Assembly (NCBI GenBank): GCA_036512955.1
Contig: DATBZX010000076.1
Coordinates: forward strand, 1 to 52,170
DNA: 52,170 nucleotides
Source: DASRAA01 sp036512955
Lineage (GTDB): Bacteria; Acidobacteriota; Terriglobia; Terriglobales; Acidobacteriaceae
Reading direction: 5' to 3'
Made by a program: the position numbers and the translations under genes. Positions 13,074 to 21,013 of this stretch are shown here, one piece after another. The first letter of the stretch is position 1. Every line of letters begins with the position of its first letter. The notes under the pieces were generated by a model. The model saw nothing but the letters and a program-made list of their open reading frames with translations, was not told where the DNA came from and made no database searches.

Positions 13074-15704
13074 ATGATCACCGACCAGGCCATTCTGAGC
13101 CACATCGAACGCCAGCCCCATCGCTCCGCCGGATACAAACAACTGATTCGCGAGATGAGCCTGCGGGGCGGCGAGCGCCAGCAACTGGCGGAGCGCTTGC
13201 AGGCGTTGGTTGACAGTGGACGCCTGGTCGAAACCGGCCGCGATCGCTACACGCTGGCGGAACATGCGAGCGCGCACCTGAACCTCATTGCCGGTTGCCT
13301 GAACATGCATCGCGACGGGTATGGCTTCGTGATTCCGAATGCCGGCCAACGCAGCTCCTTCACCGGGGATATCTACATCAGCCCACAATCGATTGGCTCA
13401 GCCATGCATGGTGACCAAGTGCTGGTGGAGTTGGGGCGTCGCAAGGACGATGGCCGGGTAGAGGGAAAGATACTGCGGGTGTTGACCCGCGCAAATCCGA
13501 CAGTGGTCGGCACATTCCATTACGGTACGCGGCACAATTTCGTGACGCCGATCGACGAGAAAGTCACGAAGGAGATCATCATTCCGCGGGGAATGGAGTG
13601 GCCGTCGGGCGAGGACACTGACAATGGAAAGCACACTCCCACACAGGTCAGCGCCAAAAAGCGGGGCGCGAACCTGGGGCACCAAGACCCCGCCCTATCG
13701 CCAGAAGAGGGCGATAGAACGGGGCACCCGGTGGAGGGGACTGACAAGCATGATCGCGATCGCGTGTACGGCAAGGAAGCTCATCGCCGCGAGTGGGACG
13801 ACCTCGACGGCGTGGTGGTTGATGTCGAGATCACGTCGTGGCCATCGCCTGCGGACAACCCCAAGGGGCGCGTGGTCGAGATTCTCGGCTACGAAGACGA
13901 CTTCGGTGTGGATGTGGAGATTGTCATCCGAAAACATCACCTGCCGCATCACTTTCCGGTTGAGGTGTTGCAGGAGGCGGAACAGTTTGAACGGACAATC
14001 GCGTCCAGCGAACTCGGACACCGTCGCGACTATCGGGCGCTGCCGATTGTCACGATCGACGGCGAGACGGCGCGGGACTTCGACGATGCAGTGACGGTGT
14101 GTCGTTTGTCCAACGGCAATTTCCAATTGCAGGTCCACATCGCCGACGTGGCATATTACGTTCGCGAAGGTTCACCCATCGATCTGGAAGCGCGGCTGCG
14201 TGGGACGTCAGTGTATTTCCCCGACCGCGCTATTCCCATGCTGCCGATGGAGCTGTCTACCGACTTGTGCAGTTTGCGTCCGCAAGTTGATCGGCTGGTG
14301 TTGTCGTGCGTGATGGAAATCGATGCGCAGGGCGAAATCGTGGGCTACACGTTGAACGAGGGCATCATCCGGTCGGCGGAGCGCATGACGTACACCAACG
14401 TGAACCTGATCCTCGAGGGCGATCAGGGTTTGCGGCAGCATTACCACAAGTACGTTGACGTGTTCGAGTTGATGCGCGAGTTGGCGCTGATCCTGAACCG
14501 CAAGCGGGTGCGGCGGGGATCGATTGATTTCGATTTACCGGAGCCGGTGATTGAGTTTGATGAAAATGGATTGATGAAGGGCGTGACGCGTTCGGAACGA
14601 AACATCGCGCACCGGCTGATTGAGGAGTTCATGCTGTCGGCCAACGAATGCGTTGCCAGCTACCTGGAGAAGCGGCAGATCGCTTCGCTGTATCGCATCC
14701 ACGAAAAGCCTGATCCAAAGCGGGTGTATGACTTCGAGACAATCGCGGCGACGTTTGGATATTCGCTGGGCGTGGGAGCGTTGCCGGTGAAGCGCGTGCA
14801 ATTGACGGGAGATCGGCGCGACCGTTACAGAACCCAGGTTAGCGGCCAACGACGGGGCGCGAACCCGGGGCAGCCGGCGAGGACCATTGAGGTACCGGAA
14901 GAAGTCCACATCACGCCTCGCATGTATCAGAAGCTGACGCAGAAGATCGCGGGCAAGCCGGAAGAGCGCATCTTGTCGTACCTGATGCTGCGTTCGCTGA
15001 AACAGGCGCGCTACTCGGAGGAAAACGAAGGACACTTCGCGCTGGCGGCTCCGGCGTACACGCATTTCACTTCGCCGATCCGTCGCTACCCTGACCTGAT
15101 CGTGCATCGCATTTTGAAGGACGTGCTGCACGAAACACCAGAACGCAAGGACGGCGGAGTTCCTGTGGGCGTAGCGCAAGGGACGCATAGCGAGTCTCCG
15201 TCACCGTGGTCGAAGCGCGAGGCGCCGTCGTCTGCGTCAAAGACGAAGACAGGGGATCGCGAGACGAAGCGTGGGCCACTCGGCGGGCCGATTCCCGAAG
15301 ACATGCTGCGCGACATCGCGCAAGAATCGAGCCAGTCGGAGCGGCGGGCCGACGAGGCTGAGCGTGAACTGATGGAATGGAAGAAGATCAAGTTCATGGA
15401 GGGCCGCGTAGGAGAAGACTTCGCGGGACTGATCGTGAGCGTGACCAAGTTTGGGATGTTCGTGGAACTGAACAACCTGTTCATCGAGGGATTGGTGCCG
15501 CTGACGACGATGGCGGACGACCGCTACATGTACCACGAAAATACGCGGCAGATCATCGGACAGCGGACGCGCAAGACATATTCGATGGGTAACCCGATTC
15601 ATGTTTTCGTGGACCGCATCGACCAGATGCAGAAGCGTATCCAGTTTGGGATCGTGGAGGAACGGCCAGCGAAGGAGACTCGGAAGCGAAAGAAGAGGAT
15701 GTGA
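13074..15704 (+). CDS. rnr: ribonuclease R with repeat-encoded inserts
   Basis: RNase R is a processive 3'-5' exoribonuclease that degrades structured RNA. ATG 13074 follows GGAG by about 5 bases. Residues 1-70 form a winged-helix-like region and about 75-290 cold-shock/OB folds. The RNB domain runs from about 320 to 660, with TIDGETARDFDDAV supplying the active-site Asp cluster near 327-340; an S1 domain covers about 775-855. The basic C-terminus is short. At 876 residues it is longer than average partly because of inserts: residues 189-219 (two adjoining palindromes), 586-601 (a third) and a Ser/Lys-rich stretch about 691-741. The inserts sit in loops between conserved blocks, so the enzyme is probably active. 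Confidence 0.95.
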   Translation: MITDQAILSHIERQPHRSAGYKQLIREMSLRGGERQQLAERLQALVDSGRLVETGRDRYTLAEHASAHLNLIAGCLNMHRDGYGFVIPNAGQRSSFTGDIYISPQSIGSAMHGDQVLVELGRRKDDGRVEGKILRVLTRANPTVVGTFHYGTRHNFVTPIDEKVTKEIIIPRGMEWPSGEDTDNGKHTPTQVSAKKRGANLGHQDPALSPEEGDRTGHPVEGTDKHDRDRVYGKEAHRREWDDLDGVVVDVEITSWPSPADNPKGRVVEILGYEDDFGVDVEIVIRKHHLPHHFPVEVLQEAEQFERTIASSELGHRRDYRALPIVTIDGETARDFDDAVTVCRLSNGNFQLQVHIADVAYYVREGSPIDLEARLRGTSVYFPDRAIPMLPMELSTDLCSLRPQVDRLVLSCVMEIDAQGEIVGYTLNEGIIRSAERMTYTNVNLILEGDQGLRQHYHKYVDVFELMRELALILNRKRVRRGSIDFDLPEPVIEFDENGLMKGVTRSERNIAHRLIEEFMLSANECVASYLEKRQIASLYRIHEKPDPKRVYDFETIAATFGYSLGVGALPVKRVQLTGDRRDRYRTQVSGQRRGANPGQPARTIEVPEEVHITPRMYQKLTQKIAGKPEERILSYLMLRSLKQARYSEENEGHFALAAPAYTHFTSPIRRYPDLIVHRILKDVLHETPERKDGGVPVGVAQGTHSESPSPWSKREAPSSASKTKTGDRETKRGPLGGPIPEDMLRDIAQESSQSERRADEAERELMEWKKIKFMEGRVGEDFAGLIVSVTKFGMFVELNNLFIEGLVPLTTMADDRYMYHENTRQIIGQRTRKTYSMGNPIHVFVDRIDQMQKRIQFGIVEERPAKETRKRKKRM
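13641..13731 (+). repeat. double coding palindromic repeat in rnr (elements F and B)
   Basis: Element F: CAGGT...GCGCC pairs with GGCGC...ACCTG (13644-13655, 13665-13676), ending GGGGCACC. Element B follows directly: CTATCGCC (13695-13702) pairs with GGCGATAG (13710-13717), ending GGGGCACCCGG at 13731. B matches element A of nadD except for small changes, one being a paired C-to-T and G-to-A switch in the stem. Both are translated. Confidence 0.85.
14832..14876 (+). repeat. coding palindromic repeat in rnr (element G)
   Basis: ACCCAGGTTAGCGGCC and GGGGCGCGAACCCGGGG form an imperfect hairpin, ending GGGGCAGCCGG. It is a relative of element F (CAGGTCAGCGCC..GGGGCGCGAACCTGG). It is translated as TQVSGQRRGANPGQP in a loop of the RNB domain. 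Confidence 0.75.
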
Positions 15705-15734
15705 ATCGGGATTGTTTCGGTGGGAGGCGCTGAT

Positions 15735-15774
15735 CCCACCCTTTCCCAAAAGATAGGGAAGGATGAGGGACCCA
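15735..15774 (+). repeat. palindromic repeat after rnr (element E)
   Basis: CCCACCCTTTCCC pairs imperfectly with GGGAAGGATGAGGG across AAAAGATA, ending GAGGGACCCAG. It belongs with elements C and D. It lies 31 bases past the rnr stop and may mark the transcript end. Confidence 0.75.
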
Positions 15775-15869
15775 GCGCAGAACGACCGACTCTGATTCAA
15801 CACTGATCCACCAATTCACAATCCCCTCTGTCCAACCCAGATTCCGCGATATCCTATGCGTGACCAGTC

Positions 15870-16301
15870 ATGAGTTCGCTTCGCTACTATCCGATTCTCG
15901 CTTTAGGCGCCACCGCCGCCATCGTGGGCTATGCGTTGCTTTCGCGTAAGCCCAAGCGTTCGAGCGAATTGATGGAGTACGAACACCGCACGGAACTCAC
16001 ACGGGGTGGACGAATTATCGACGGTACGGTCATAGACGTGCACGAACTGGAAGAAACTGAAACGCAGCGGCAGGCGATATTGTTGATTTACACGTATGAT
16101 GTCGCCGGTGTGTCCTACGAAGCTTCCCAGGACGTGACCCATCTGCGGCAGTTCATCGACCTGTATTCCTGCCGCCTGGGTCTTCCGGCTTCGGTGAAGT
16201 ACGATCCCCACAATCCCGGGGATTCTATCGTCATCTCCGAAACCTGGTCGGGGCTCCGTAGATCTCCGATTCGAGCACAGTCCCGGCCCGTGGCCAGTTA
16301 G
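15870..16301 (+). CDS. DUF3592-like membrane-anchored protein
   Basis: A 143-residue protein with one N-terminal membrane segment (YYPILALGATAAIVGYALL, residues about 6-24), then a soluble domain. The domain has the DUF3592 pattern: an early GRIIDGTVIDVHELEE, a central IYTYDVAGVSYEASQDV and a late ASVKYDPHNPGDSIVI. This beta-rich domain is common but has no fixed function. ATG 15870 precedes the membrane segment directly; no strong ribosome-binding site is seen. It stands between rnr and the thiol-redox operon and may be monocistronic. Confidence 0.75.
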   Translation: MSSLRYYPILALGATAAIVGYALLSRKPKRSSELMEYEHRTELTRGGRIIDGTVIDVHELEETETQRQAILLIYTYDVAGVSYEASQDVTHLRQFIDLYSCRLGLPASVKYDPHNPGDSIVISETWSGLRRSPIRAQSRPVAS

Positions 16302-16352
16302 CACCCCACCGTTGTGCGACTTTGAGCCCGCGCGTCGCATCTGAACTATTGC

Positions 16353-16416
16353 GTAACTAAATCAATCTAGGATTAACCGTGTAGTTACCCCTACACCCTT
16401 GTTACAATAGCCTTTT
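16353..16416 (+). promoter_or_regulatory. ccdA promoter region with inverted repeat
   Basis: TACAAT (16403-16408) resembles a -10 box and ends 8 bases before the ccdA ATG, with no Shine-Dalgarno between them, suggesting a leaderless start. Upstream, GTAACTA (16353-16359) and TAGTTAC (16382-16388) form a 7-bp perfect inverted repeat with a 22-base gap, a possible regulator site. Confidence 0.4.
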
Positions 16417-17139
16417 ATGCATGGTCTTCCTCTTCCCCTGGCAGCGTTTGTAGCGGGAATCCTGTCATTCCTGTCGCCGTGTGTACTCCCCTTGGTACCG
16501 GGCTACGTCTCGCTGATTTCCGGAGCTACCGTCGAAGACCTGCAGGCGGGTGATCGCCGCATGCTGGGCACTGTGATGCTGCACTCGCTAACTTTCATCC
16601 TTGGATTTAGCGTGGTCTTTATCGCGCTCGGTGCGGTAGCCACCGGCATCGGTCAGTTCGCTAACGAGTACCACAACCTGCTAGCCAAGGCTGCCGGGAT
16701 TATTGTGATCGTGTTCGGCTTGCACCTGACCGGACTGCTGAAGATCAAGGCACTCTACGCGGACAAGCGGCTGCACGATGTCAAAGGTGGTTCCAGCGCA
16801 CTGGGATCCTTTGCCGTTGGTTTCGCGTTCGCTTTCGGATGGACACCCTGTATTGGTCCCATCCTCGCCACCATCCTGGTTTTCGCCGGTGCCCAGGAAA
16901 CAGTTTTTAAGGGAGTTCTGCTGCTTGCAATCTATTCGGCGGGCCTGGCTGTACCCTTTTTGTTGACGTCGCTAGGTGTGGACCGCTTTCTTGGCTTCTA
17001 CACCCGTTTTCGCCGTCACCTGCACACCGTCGAAGTGATCAGTGGAGTCCTACTGATCGTGGTCGGGGTGCTCATTTTTATGAACAACTTGAGACTGTTA
17101 TCGGGATATCTCGGATTTCTGAATCGGTTCGCGCTGTAA
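16417..17139 (+). CDS. ccdA: cytochrome c biogenesis/thiol transport protein CcdA
   Basis: CcdA moves reducing equivalents from cytoplasmic thioredoxin across the membrane to extracytoplasmic thiol proteins. The 240-residue protein has six hydrophobic segments. The redox Cys pair is visible: SFLSPCVLPLVPGYVS in the first helix and GWTPCIGPILA in the fourth. These match the DsbD central domain family. Two periplasmic thiol proteins follow on the same strand (gaps of 13 bases and then a 4-base overlap), so the three genes form an operon equivalent to a split DsbD. Confidence 0.94.
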   Translation: MHGLPLPLAAFVAGILSFLSPCVLPLVPGYVSLISGATVEDLQAGDRRMLGTVMLHSLTFILGFSVVFIALGAVATGIGQFANEYHNLLAKAAGIIVIVFGLHLTGLLKIKALYADKRLHDVKGGSSALGSFAVGFAFAFGWTPCIGPILATILVFAGAQETVFKGVLLLAIYSAGLAVPFLLTSLGVDRFLGFYTRFRRHLHTVEVISGVLLIVVGVLIFMNNLRLLSGYLGFLNRFAL

Positions 17140-17152
17140 AGGTCGGAATACC

Positions 17153-17773
17153 GTGAAACGAAACGCCATTCTGTTTGCCACCATGATGATTGCGATATTG
17201 GCCATGCTGGCGACGGGAAAATATCTCGATCGCACCCGCGCTCGGAGGCACGGCGCGCCCAGTATGGTGGGAGACGTTCGTGGAGTAAGCGCTCCCAACT
17301 TCGATCTAGCCACGCTCGATGGACGCAGGGTCAAACTGTCCGACTATCGCGGCAAGGCCGTTCTGTTGAACTTCTGGGCCACCTGGTGCTCGCCCTGCAA
17401 AGTGGAAATGCCCTGGTTCGTCGATCTGCAGAAGAAATATGGCAATGACGGTTTGGTCATCCTGGGCATAGCCATGGACGATTCGGAATCTGCGAAGATC
17501 GCCCAGTTCGCCCACGAGATGGGTGTCAATTATCCCGTCCTGCTGGGCACGGACAAGGTTTCCGAAGACTATGGGAACGTTGAGTTCTTACCGACGAGTT
17601 TCTATATCGATCGGGACGGCAAGATCGTCGGCAAGGGAACGGGACTGTTGGGCCGCGGCGAGATCGAGGCGAATGTCCGCAAGGCGCTGGCCTCACCCCT
17701 GGCGGACGTGAACAAGGCCCAGACGTCATCCGCGCAAGCCCACGACGCCAAGGCACCGGCAATCGCACAATGA
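17153..17773 (+). CDS. TlpA/ResA-like membrane-anchored thioredoxin
   Basis: A 206-residue thiol-disulfide oxidoreductase. Residues about 4-23 are a signal anchor (AILFATMMIAILAMLATG). APNFDLATLDGRRVKLSDYRGKAVLLNFWATWCSPCKVEMP places the WCSPC active site near residue 80. The cis-Pro region is EFLPTSFYIDRDGKIVG. The family reduces apocytochrome c haem-binding Cys pairs or other exported thiols. The Ala/Gln-rich C-terminal tail (about residues 180-206) is low complexity. GTG 17153 is the start, 13 bases after ccdA. The stop overlaps the next gene as ATGA. Confidence 0.92.
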   Translation: MKRNAILFATMMIAILAMLATGKYLDRTRARRHGAPSMVGDVRGVSAPNFDLATLDGRRVKLSDYRGKAVLLNFWATWCSPCKVEMPWFVDLQKKYGNDGLVILGIAMDDSESAKIAQFAHEMGVNYPVLLGTDKVSEDYGNVEFLPTSFYIDRDGKIVGKGTGLLGRGEIEANVRKALASPLADVNKAQTSSAQAHDAKAPAIAQ

Positions 17774-18261
17774 TCCGCGCCTGGGCGTTTCCGTTATGCG
17801 CCTTGCTGTTAGCAAGCTTTGCTTTGTCGCAGGAGCCGGGATTCAAAGTCCCATCCGTGACCTTGGCTCCGGTGGGCAAGGTGCGAGTCAAAGCCGGAAG
17901 CAGCGCCACTGTTGAACTCGACTTTCGAATCGGCAGCGAATTCCACATCAACTCCAACAAGCCCAAATCCGATGTGCTGATCCCCACCGCGTTGAAACTC
18001 AGCTCAGCCGAACCCGTGAGTGTGGCAGGGCTGAAGTATCCAGCAGGCCAAGAAGTATCGTTCCCGTTTGCCCCCACCGAAAAGCTAAGCGTTTACAGCG
18101 GCGATTTCGCCATCACCACGGTGGTCAAGGCTTCGGCAAAGGCAGTCAGTGGGAACTATCCGGTGACCGGGGAACTCCGCTTCCAGGCGTGCGATCGCAG
18201 CGCCTGCTATCCTCCGCGCTCGATTCCGGTGAAGTTCGAAGTTGCGGTTGAGGGTCGGTAA
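17770..18261 (+). CDS. exported DsbD alpha-domain-like protein
   Basis: A 163-residue exported protein with a signal peptide (RAWAFPLCALLLASFALSQ) and an immunoglobulin-like domain like the N-terminal domain of DsbD. The redox motif is FQACDRSACYPP near residue 140, with two Cys spaced CX4C and followed by YPP. GSEFHINSNKP and FPFAPTEKLSVYSG match the family. In DsbD this domain passes electrons from the membrane part to periplasmic partners. Its ATG overlaps the stop of the TlpA-like gene (ATGA), so translation is probably coupled. Confidence 0.88.
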   Translation: MIRAWAFPLCALLLASFALSQEPGFKVPSVTLAPVGKVRVKAGSSATVELDFRIGSEFHINSNKPKSDVLIPTALKLSSAEPVSVAGLKYPAGQEVSFPFAPTEKLSVYSGDFAITTVVKASAKAVSGNYPVTGELRFQACDRSACYPPRSIPVKFEVAVEGR

Positions 18262-18275
18262 CTACCTGCGGACCG

Positions 18276-18779
18276 TTACGGCCACATGATTTCGGTCAGC
18301 AGTACCACGGCCTGCGCGATGGCAGCGTTGTCGGTGCCGATGCCTTCTGGGGTCTTGGCCTTGATTCCCACCTGGTCGGCATCGATTCCCAGCAATTGCG
18401 CGACACTGTGCTGGATCGCCTTGGCATGGGGGCCGATCTTCGGCGCGGCCAGAATCAGCGTGCAATCGACGTTTCCCACCATGTAGCCCTTCCTGGCGAT
18501 TTGCATCATGGCTTCACGCAGAAACACGGCTGAGTCGGCGCCCTTCCACTGGGGATCGCCGGGCGGGAAGTAGCTTCCGATATCGCCCGCCGCTACGGCT
18601 CCGAGCAGTGCGTCAGTCAAGGCATGCAGTAGCACGTCGCCGTCGGAGTGGCCCGCCAAGCCGCTTTCGTGCGGCAGCAGTACACCTCCAATTTTCAGGG
18701 GGATACCGGGTTTGAACTCGTGCGAATCCCAACCGAATCCGATCCGCGGCACTCGTACGACTTGTGTGTTGAATGACAC
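18276..18779 (-). CDS. ispF: 2-C-methyl-D-erythritol 2,4-cyclodiphosphate synthase
   Basis: IspF forms the cyclic diphosphate intermediate of the MEP isoprenoid pathway. The 167-residue protein has the metal-binding GFGWDSHEFKPG near residue 14 (DxH), the GHSDGDVLLHALTDALLGA signature near 44, the DIGSYFPPGDP loop, KIGPHAKAIQ and a late IKAKTPEGIG. The GTG start at 18779 has an alternative at the later GTG before PRIGFGW, which would fit the family length better. It starts 8 bases after ispD ends, so the two are cotranscribed. Confidence 0.95.
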   Translation of the reverse strand: MSFNTQVVRVPRIGFGWDSHEFKPGIPLKIGGVLLPHESGLAGHSDGDVLLHALTDALLGAVAAGDIGSYFPPGDPQWKGADSAVFLREAMMQIARKGYMVGNVDCTLILAAPKIGPHAKAIQHSVAQLLGIDADQVGIKAKTPEGIGTDNAAIAQAVVLLTEIMWP

Positions 18780-18787
18780 GACGCTTC

Positions 18788-19522
18788 CTATTCTTCGGCG
18801 CTGGTGTTGCGTCGGTTTTCCTGCGCCAGGAAGAATTCAGCCAATTCCAGGTCGCCGGGAGTCGTGATCTTCATGTTGCGCGGCGATCCCATGACGACGT
18901 GCACCGTGCCGCCTCCGCGCTCGATCAACGAAGCTTCGTCGGTCCCCAGGAATCCATCCGTCTTGGTTTCATCGAACGCCTCCTTCAGCAGCCCAAAGCG
19001 AAAGCCCTGCGGCGTCTGTGCCATCACCATGCGCTCGCGGGGTACCGTCGCTATCACCACCGCGCCGTCGGCGGTGCGGTCCACCTGTTTGACCGTATCG
19101 ACCGCCGGAATTCCCGCAATCGCGGAGCCGTACTTTATCACGGCCTCAATTACTCCCGTGATGGTTTCGTCGGCCACGAACGGACGAACCGCGTCGTGCA
19201 CCAGCACGATGTCGTCGGGCGATGCGTTGAGCGCGGCCAGAGCGTTGGCGACAGAATCCTGCCGGTGTTCCCCGCCTTCGACCACGCGCACCGGCTTTTT
19301 GAAGGCCTCTTGTTCAGCCTGCTTCAGAAAACCAGCGGTTTCGTTTTTGCGCAGCGCGACCACGATCTCGTCTACCTGGCCATGGTTGGCGAACTTACGC
19401 AGGGTGTGAATCAGAATGGGGGTTCCGTGCAGCTCGAAGAACTGCTTGGTCTTGCTTCTATCGCCGGCGGCGGACATACGCGTGCCCAAGCCAGCTGCGG
19501 GAATGATGACGAATACTCTCAT
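18788..19522 (-). CDS. ispD: 2-C-methyl-D-erythritol 4-phosphate cytidylyltransferase
   Basis: IspD attaches CMP to methylerythritol phosphate in the MEP pathway. The ATG at 19522 begins RVFVIIPAAGLGTRMSA, the CTP-binding nucleotidyltransferase motif, and gives 244 residues, the usual length. IVLVHDAVRPFV near residue 112 and the later TVPRERMVMAQTPQGFRFGLL and ATDEASLIE-like (GTDEASLIERGGG) motifs are all present. An upstream start would add non-family sequence. TATAGT 12 bases before the ATG may be a -10 box. ispF follows directly, and a PIN/TRAM gene precedes on the same strand, an order known from Bacillus (yacL-ispD-ispF). Confidence 0.95.
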   Translation of the reverse strand: MRVFVIIPAAGLGTRMSAAGDRSKTKQFFELHGTPILIHTLRKFANHGQVDEIVVALRKNETAGFLKQAEQEAFKKPVRVVEGGEHRQDSVANALAALNASPDDIVLVHDAVRPFVADETITGVIEAVIKYGSAIAGIPAVDTVKQVDRTADGAVVIATVPRERMVMAQTPQGFRFGLLKEAFDETKTDGFLGTDEASLIERGGGTVHVVMGSPRNMKITTPGDLELAEFFLAQENRRNTSAEE

Positions 19523-19620
19523 AGAGGGCAGTGCACTATAAACGCCCGGCGGGACACTATTCAAATCGCGAGGCGAAAAACAGGGAGCCCTGCCGATAAG
19601 CAAGACTCCCGGCTGGAATT

Positions 19621-20703
19621 CTACTCCGTCTTGGGAATGTCAGGAACCGCTGCAGGACCAGGAACTGGCTTCCGCAACTCATTCCGTGGATCGACAGGAC
19701 GCGGCGGCAGGATGGCCGCGCGCTCGTCGAACTTCCCAAAAATCATCTTGCCCGCGGTGGTTTGCAGCACCGACGTCACCGAGATATCGATGTTCTTGCC
19801 AATCATCTTGCGCGCGTTGTCCACCACCACCATGGTTCCGTCATCGAGATAGGCGACGCCCTGGTTGTACTCCTTGCCTTCCTTCAGGATGAACACCTTC
19901 ATGATTTCGCCAGGCAAGACGATGGGCTTCAGCGAGTTGGCCAGCTCATTGATGTTCAACACAGCAACTCCCTGCAACTGCGCCACCTTGTTCAGGTTGA
20001 AATCGTTGGTGACGATCTTGCCCTCGTAAACCTTGGCTAGCTCGATCAGCTTCAGATCGACTTCCCGGACCGCGGGGAAATCGTCTTCCACGATCTGGAC
20101 GGTGAGGCTCGCGATTTTCTGGATGCGCTGCAGGATGTCGAGCCCGCGCCGCCCACGGTTGCGTTTCATCGAGTCGGCCGAGTCAGCCACCAGTTGCAGC
20201 TCGCGCAGCACAAACTGCGGTAGTACGATGACGCCGTCGAGAAATCCGGTTTCAGCGATATCGGCGATGCGCCCGTCGATGATGACGCTGGTGTCGAGGA
20301 TCTTGTAGCTCTTCTTGGACTGCTTCTCTCCGCCGAAGATGCCGCCCAAGGCAGCCAGGTTGAGCAAGTCTCCCTTACCGGCGCCGACTACCAGCCCTAT
20401 GTAGGCCATCAACAGCATGAGGAAGAGCTGTAGAAAGCTCTGCGTCGCGCCCGGCTGCAAGCTGTTGCGAATCACCAGGCTGAACAGATACGCGCCGATA
20501 ATGCCGAGTATGCTGCCAATTACGGCACCGATGAGCCGTTTCAGGCTCACGTTGCGCAGGCGAATCTCGAACAGAACCACCGCAAGACCGAATAGGAAGC
20601 CAACACCCGCCGCCGGCCAGCGTTCCAATCCAAGGGGTTTAAGTTCGTAACTCGAGAGTGCAGTTATAAAAACGAATAAAATACGTACGACTACCAGGTC
20701 CAA
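19621..20703 (-). CDS. PIN and TRAM domain membrane protein (YacL-like)
   Basis: A 360-residue protein related to Bacillus YacL. The first 110 residues carry four hydrophobic segments, with a GKGDLLNL motif after them. A PIN nuclease-like domain covers about residues 133-250: KILDTSVIIDGRIADI, VIVLPQFVLRELQLVAD and KIVTNDFNLNKVA supply conserved acidic residues. A TRAM domain covers about 260-325 (GEIMKVFILKEGKEYNQGVAYLDDGTMVVV). The Pro-rich tail is variable. The TTG at 20703 has a GGAGGTG 4 bases upstream, a strong site for a weak start codon. RNase activity is possible but unproven for this family. Confidence 0.9.
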   Translation of the reverse strand: MDLVVVRILFVFITALSSYELKPLGLERWPAAGVGFLFGLAVVLFEIRLRNVSLKRLIGAVIGSILGIIGAYLFSLVIRNSLQPGATQSFLQLFLMLLMAYIGLVVGAGKGDLLNLAALGGIFGGEKQSKKSYKILDTSVIIDGRIADIAETGFLDGVIVLPQFVLRELQLVADSADSMKRNRGRRGLDILQRIQKIASLTVQIVEDDFPAVREVDLKLIELAKVYEGKIVTNDFNLNKVAQLQGVAVLNINELANSLKPIVLPGEIMKVFILKEGKEYNQGVAYLDDGTMVVVDNARKMIGKNIDISVTSVLQTTAGKMIFGKFDERAAILPPRPVDPRNELRKPVPGPAAVPDIPKTE

Positions 20704-20770
20704 AAGACACCTCCCCCGGGGCCGGTCCTGGCATCTACAGTCGGGTTCGAGGGACGCCGAGAATGAAGAA

Positions 20771-20776
20771 ATTATA
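20771..20776 (-). promoter_or_regulatory. possible -10 box upstream of the yacL-like gene
   Basis: TATAAT on the minus strand, about 68 bases before the TTG start. No good -35 match lies at 17 bases. The 20704-21013 gap otherwise shows no gene; short plus-strand frames there overlap Yip1 coding sequence. Confidence 0.35.
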
Positions 20777-21013
20777 GATATGCCGGCGGTTCAATCCCGT
20801 AAGTAAGACGCGACGGGGCCTCGTCTAACCAATAACCGGGGCAGATTTTAAGATATGAAAATGCCCCGCATCCGCCACAAATCAGCGGCAAGCACCACAA
20901 TACTACTCAGCCAACGAAGTGTATATCAGTTTGGGGAAGCCTTACCGCCGCCTCCAGCGCCGTACGGGCCGAATATCCCAAAAAGGACCGAACCAAGTAT
21001 CCCGGAATTCGGT

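Noticed and set aside
18773..19852. Plus-strand open frames over ispD and the yacL-like gene
   Set aside because: They are antisense shadows; the minus-strand genes have complete family motifs.
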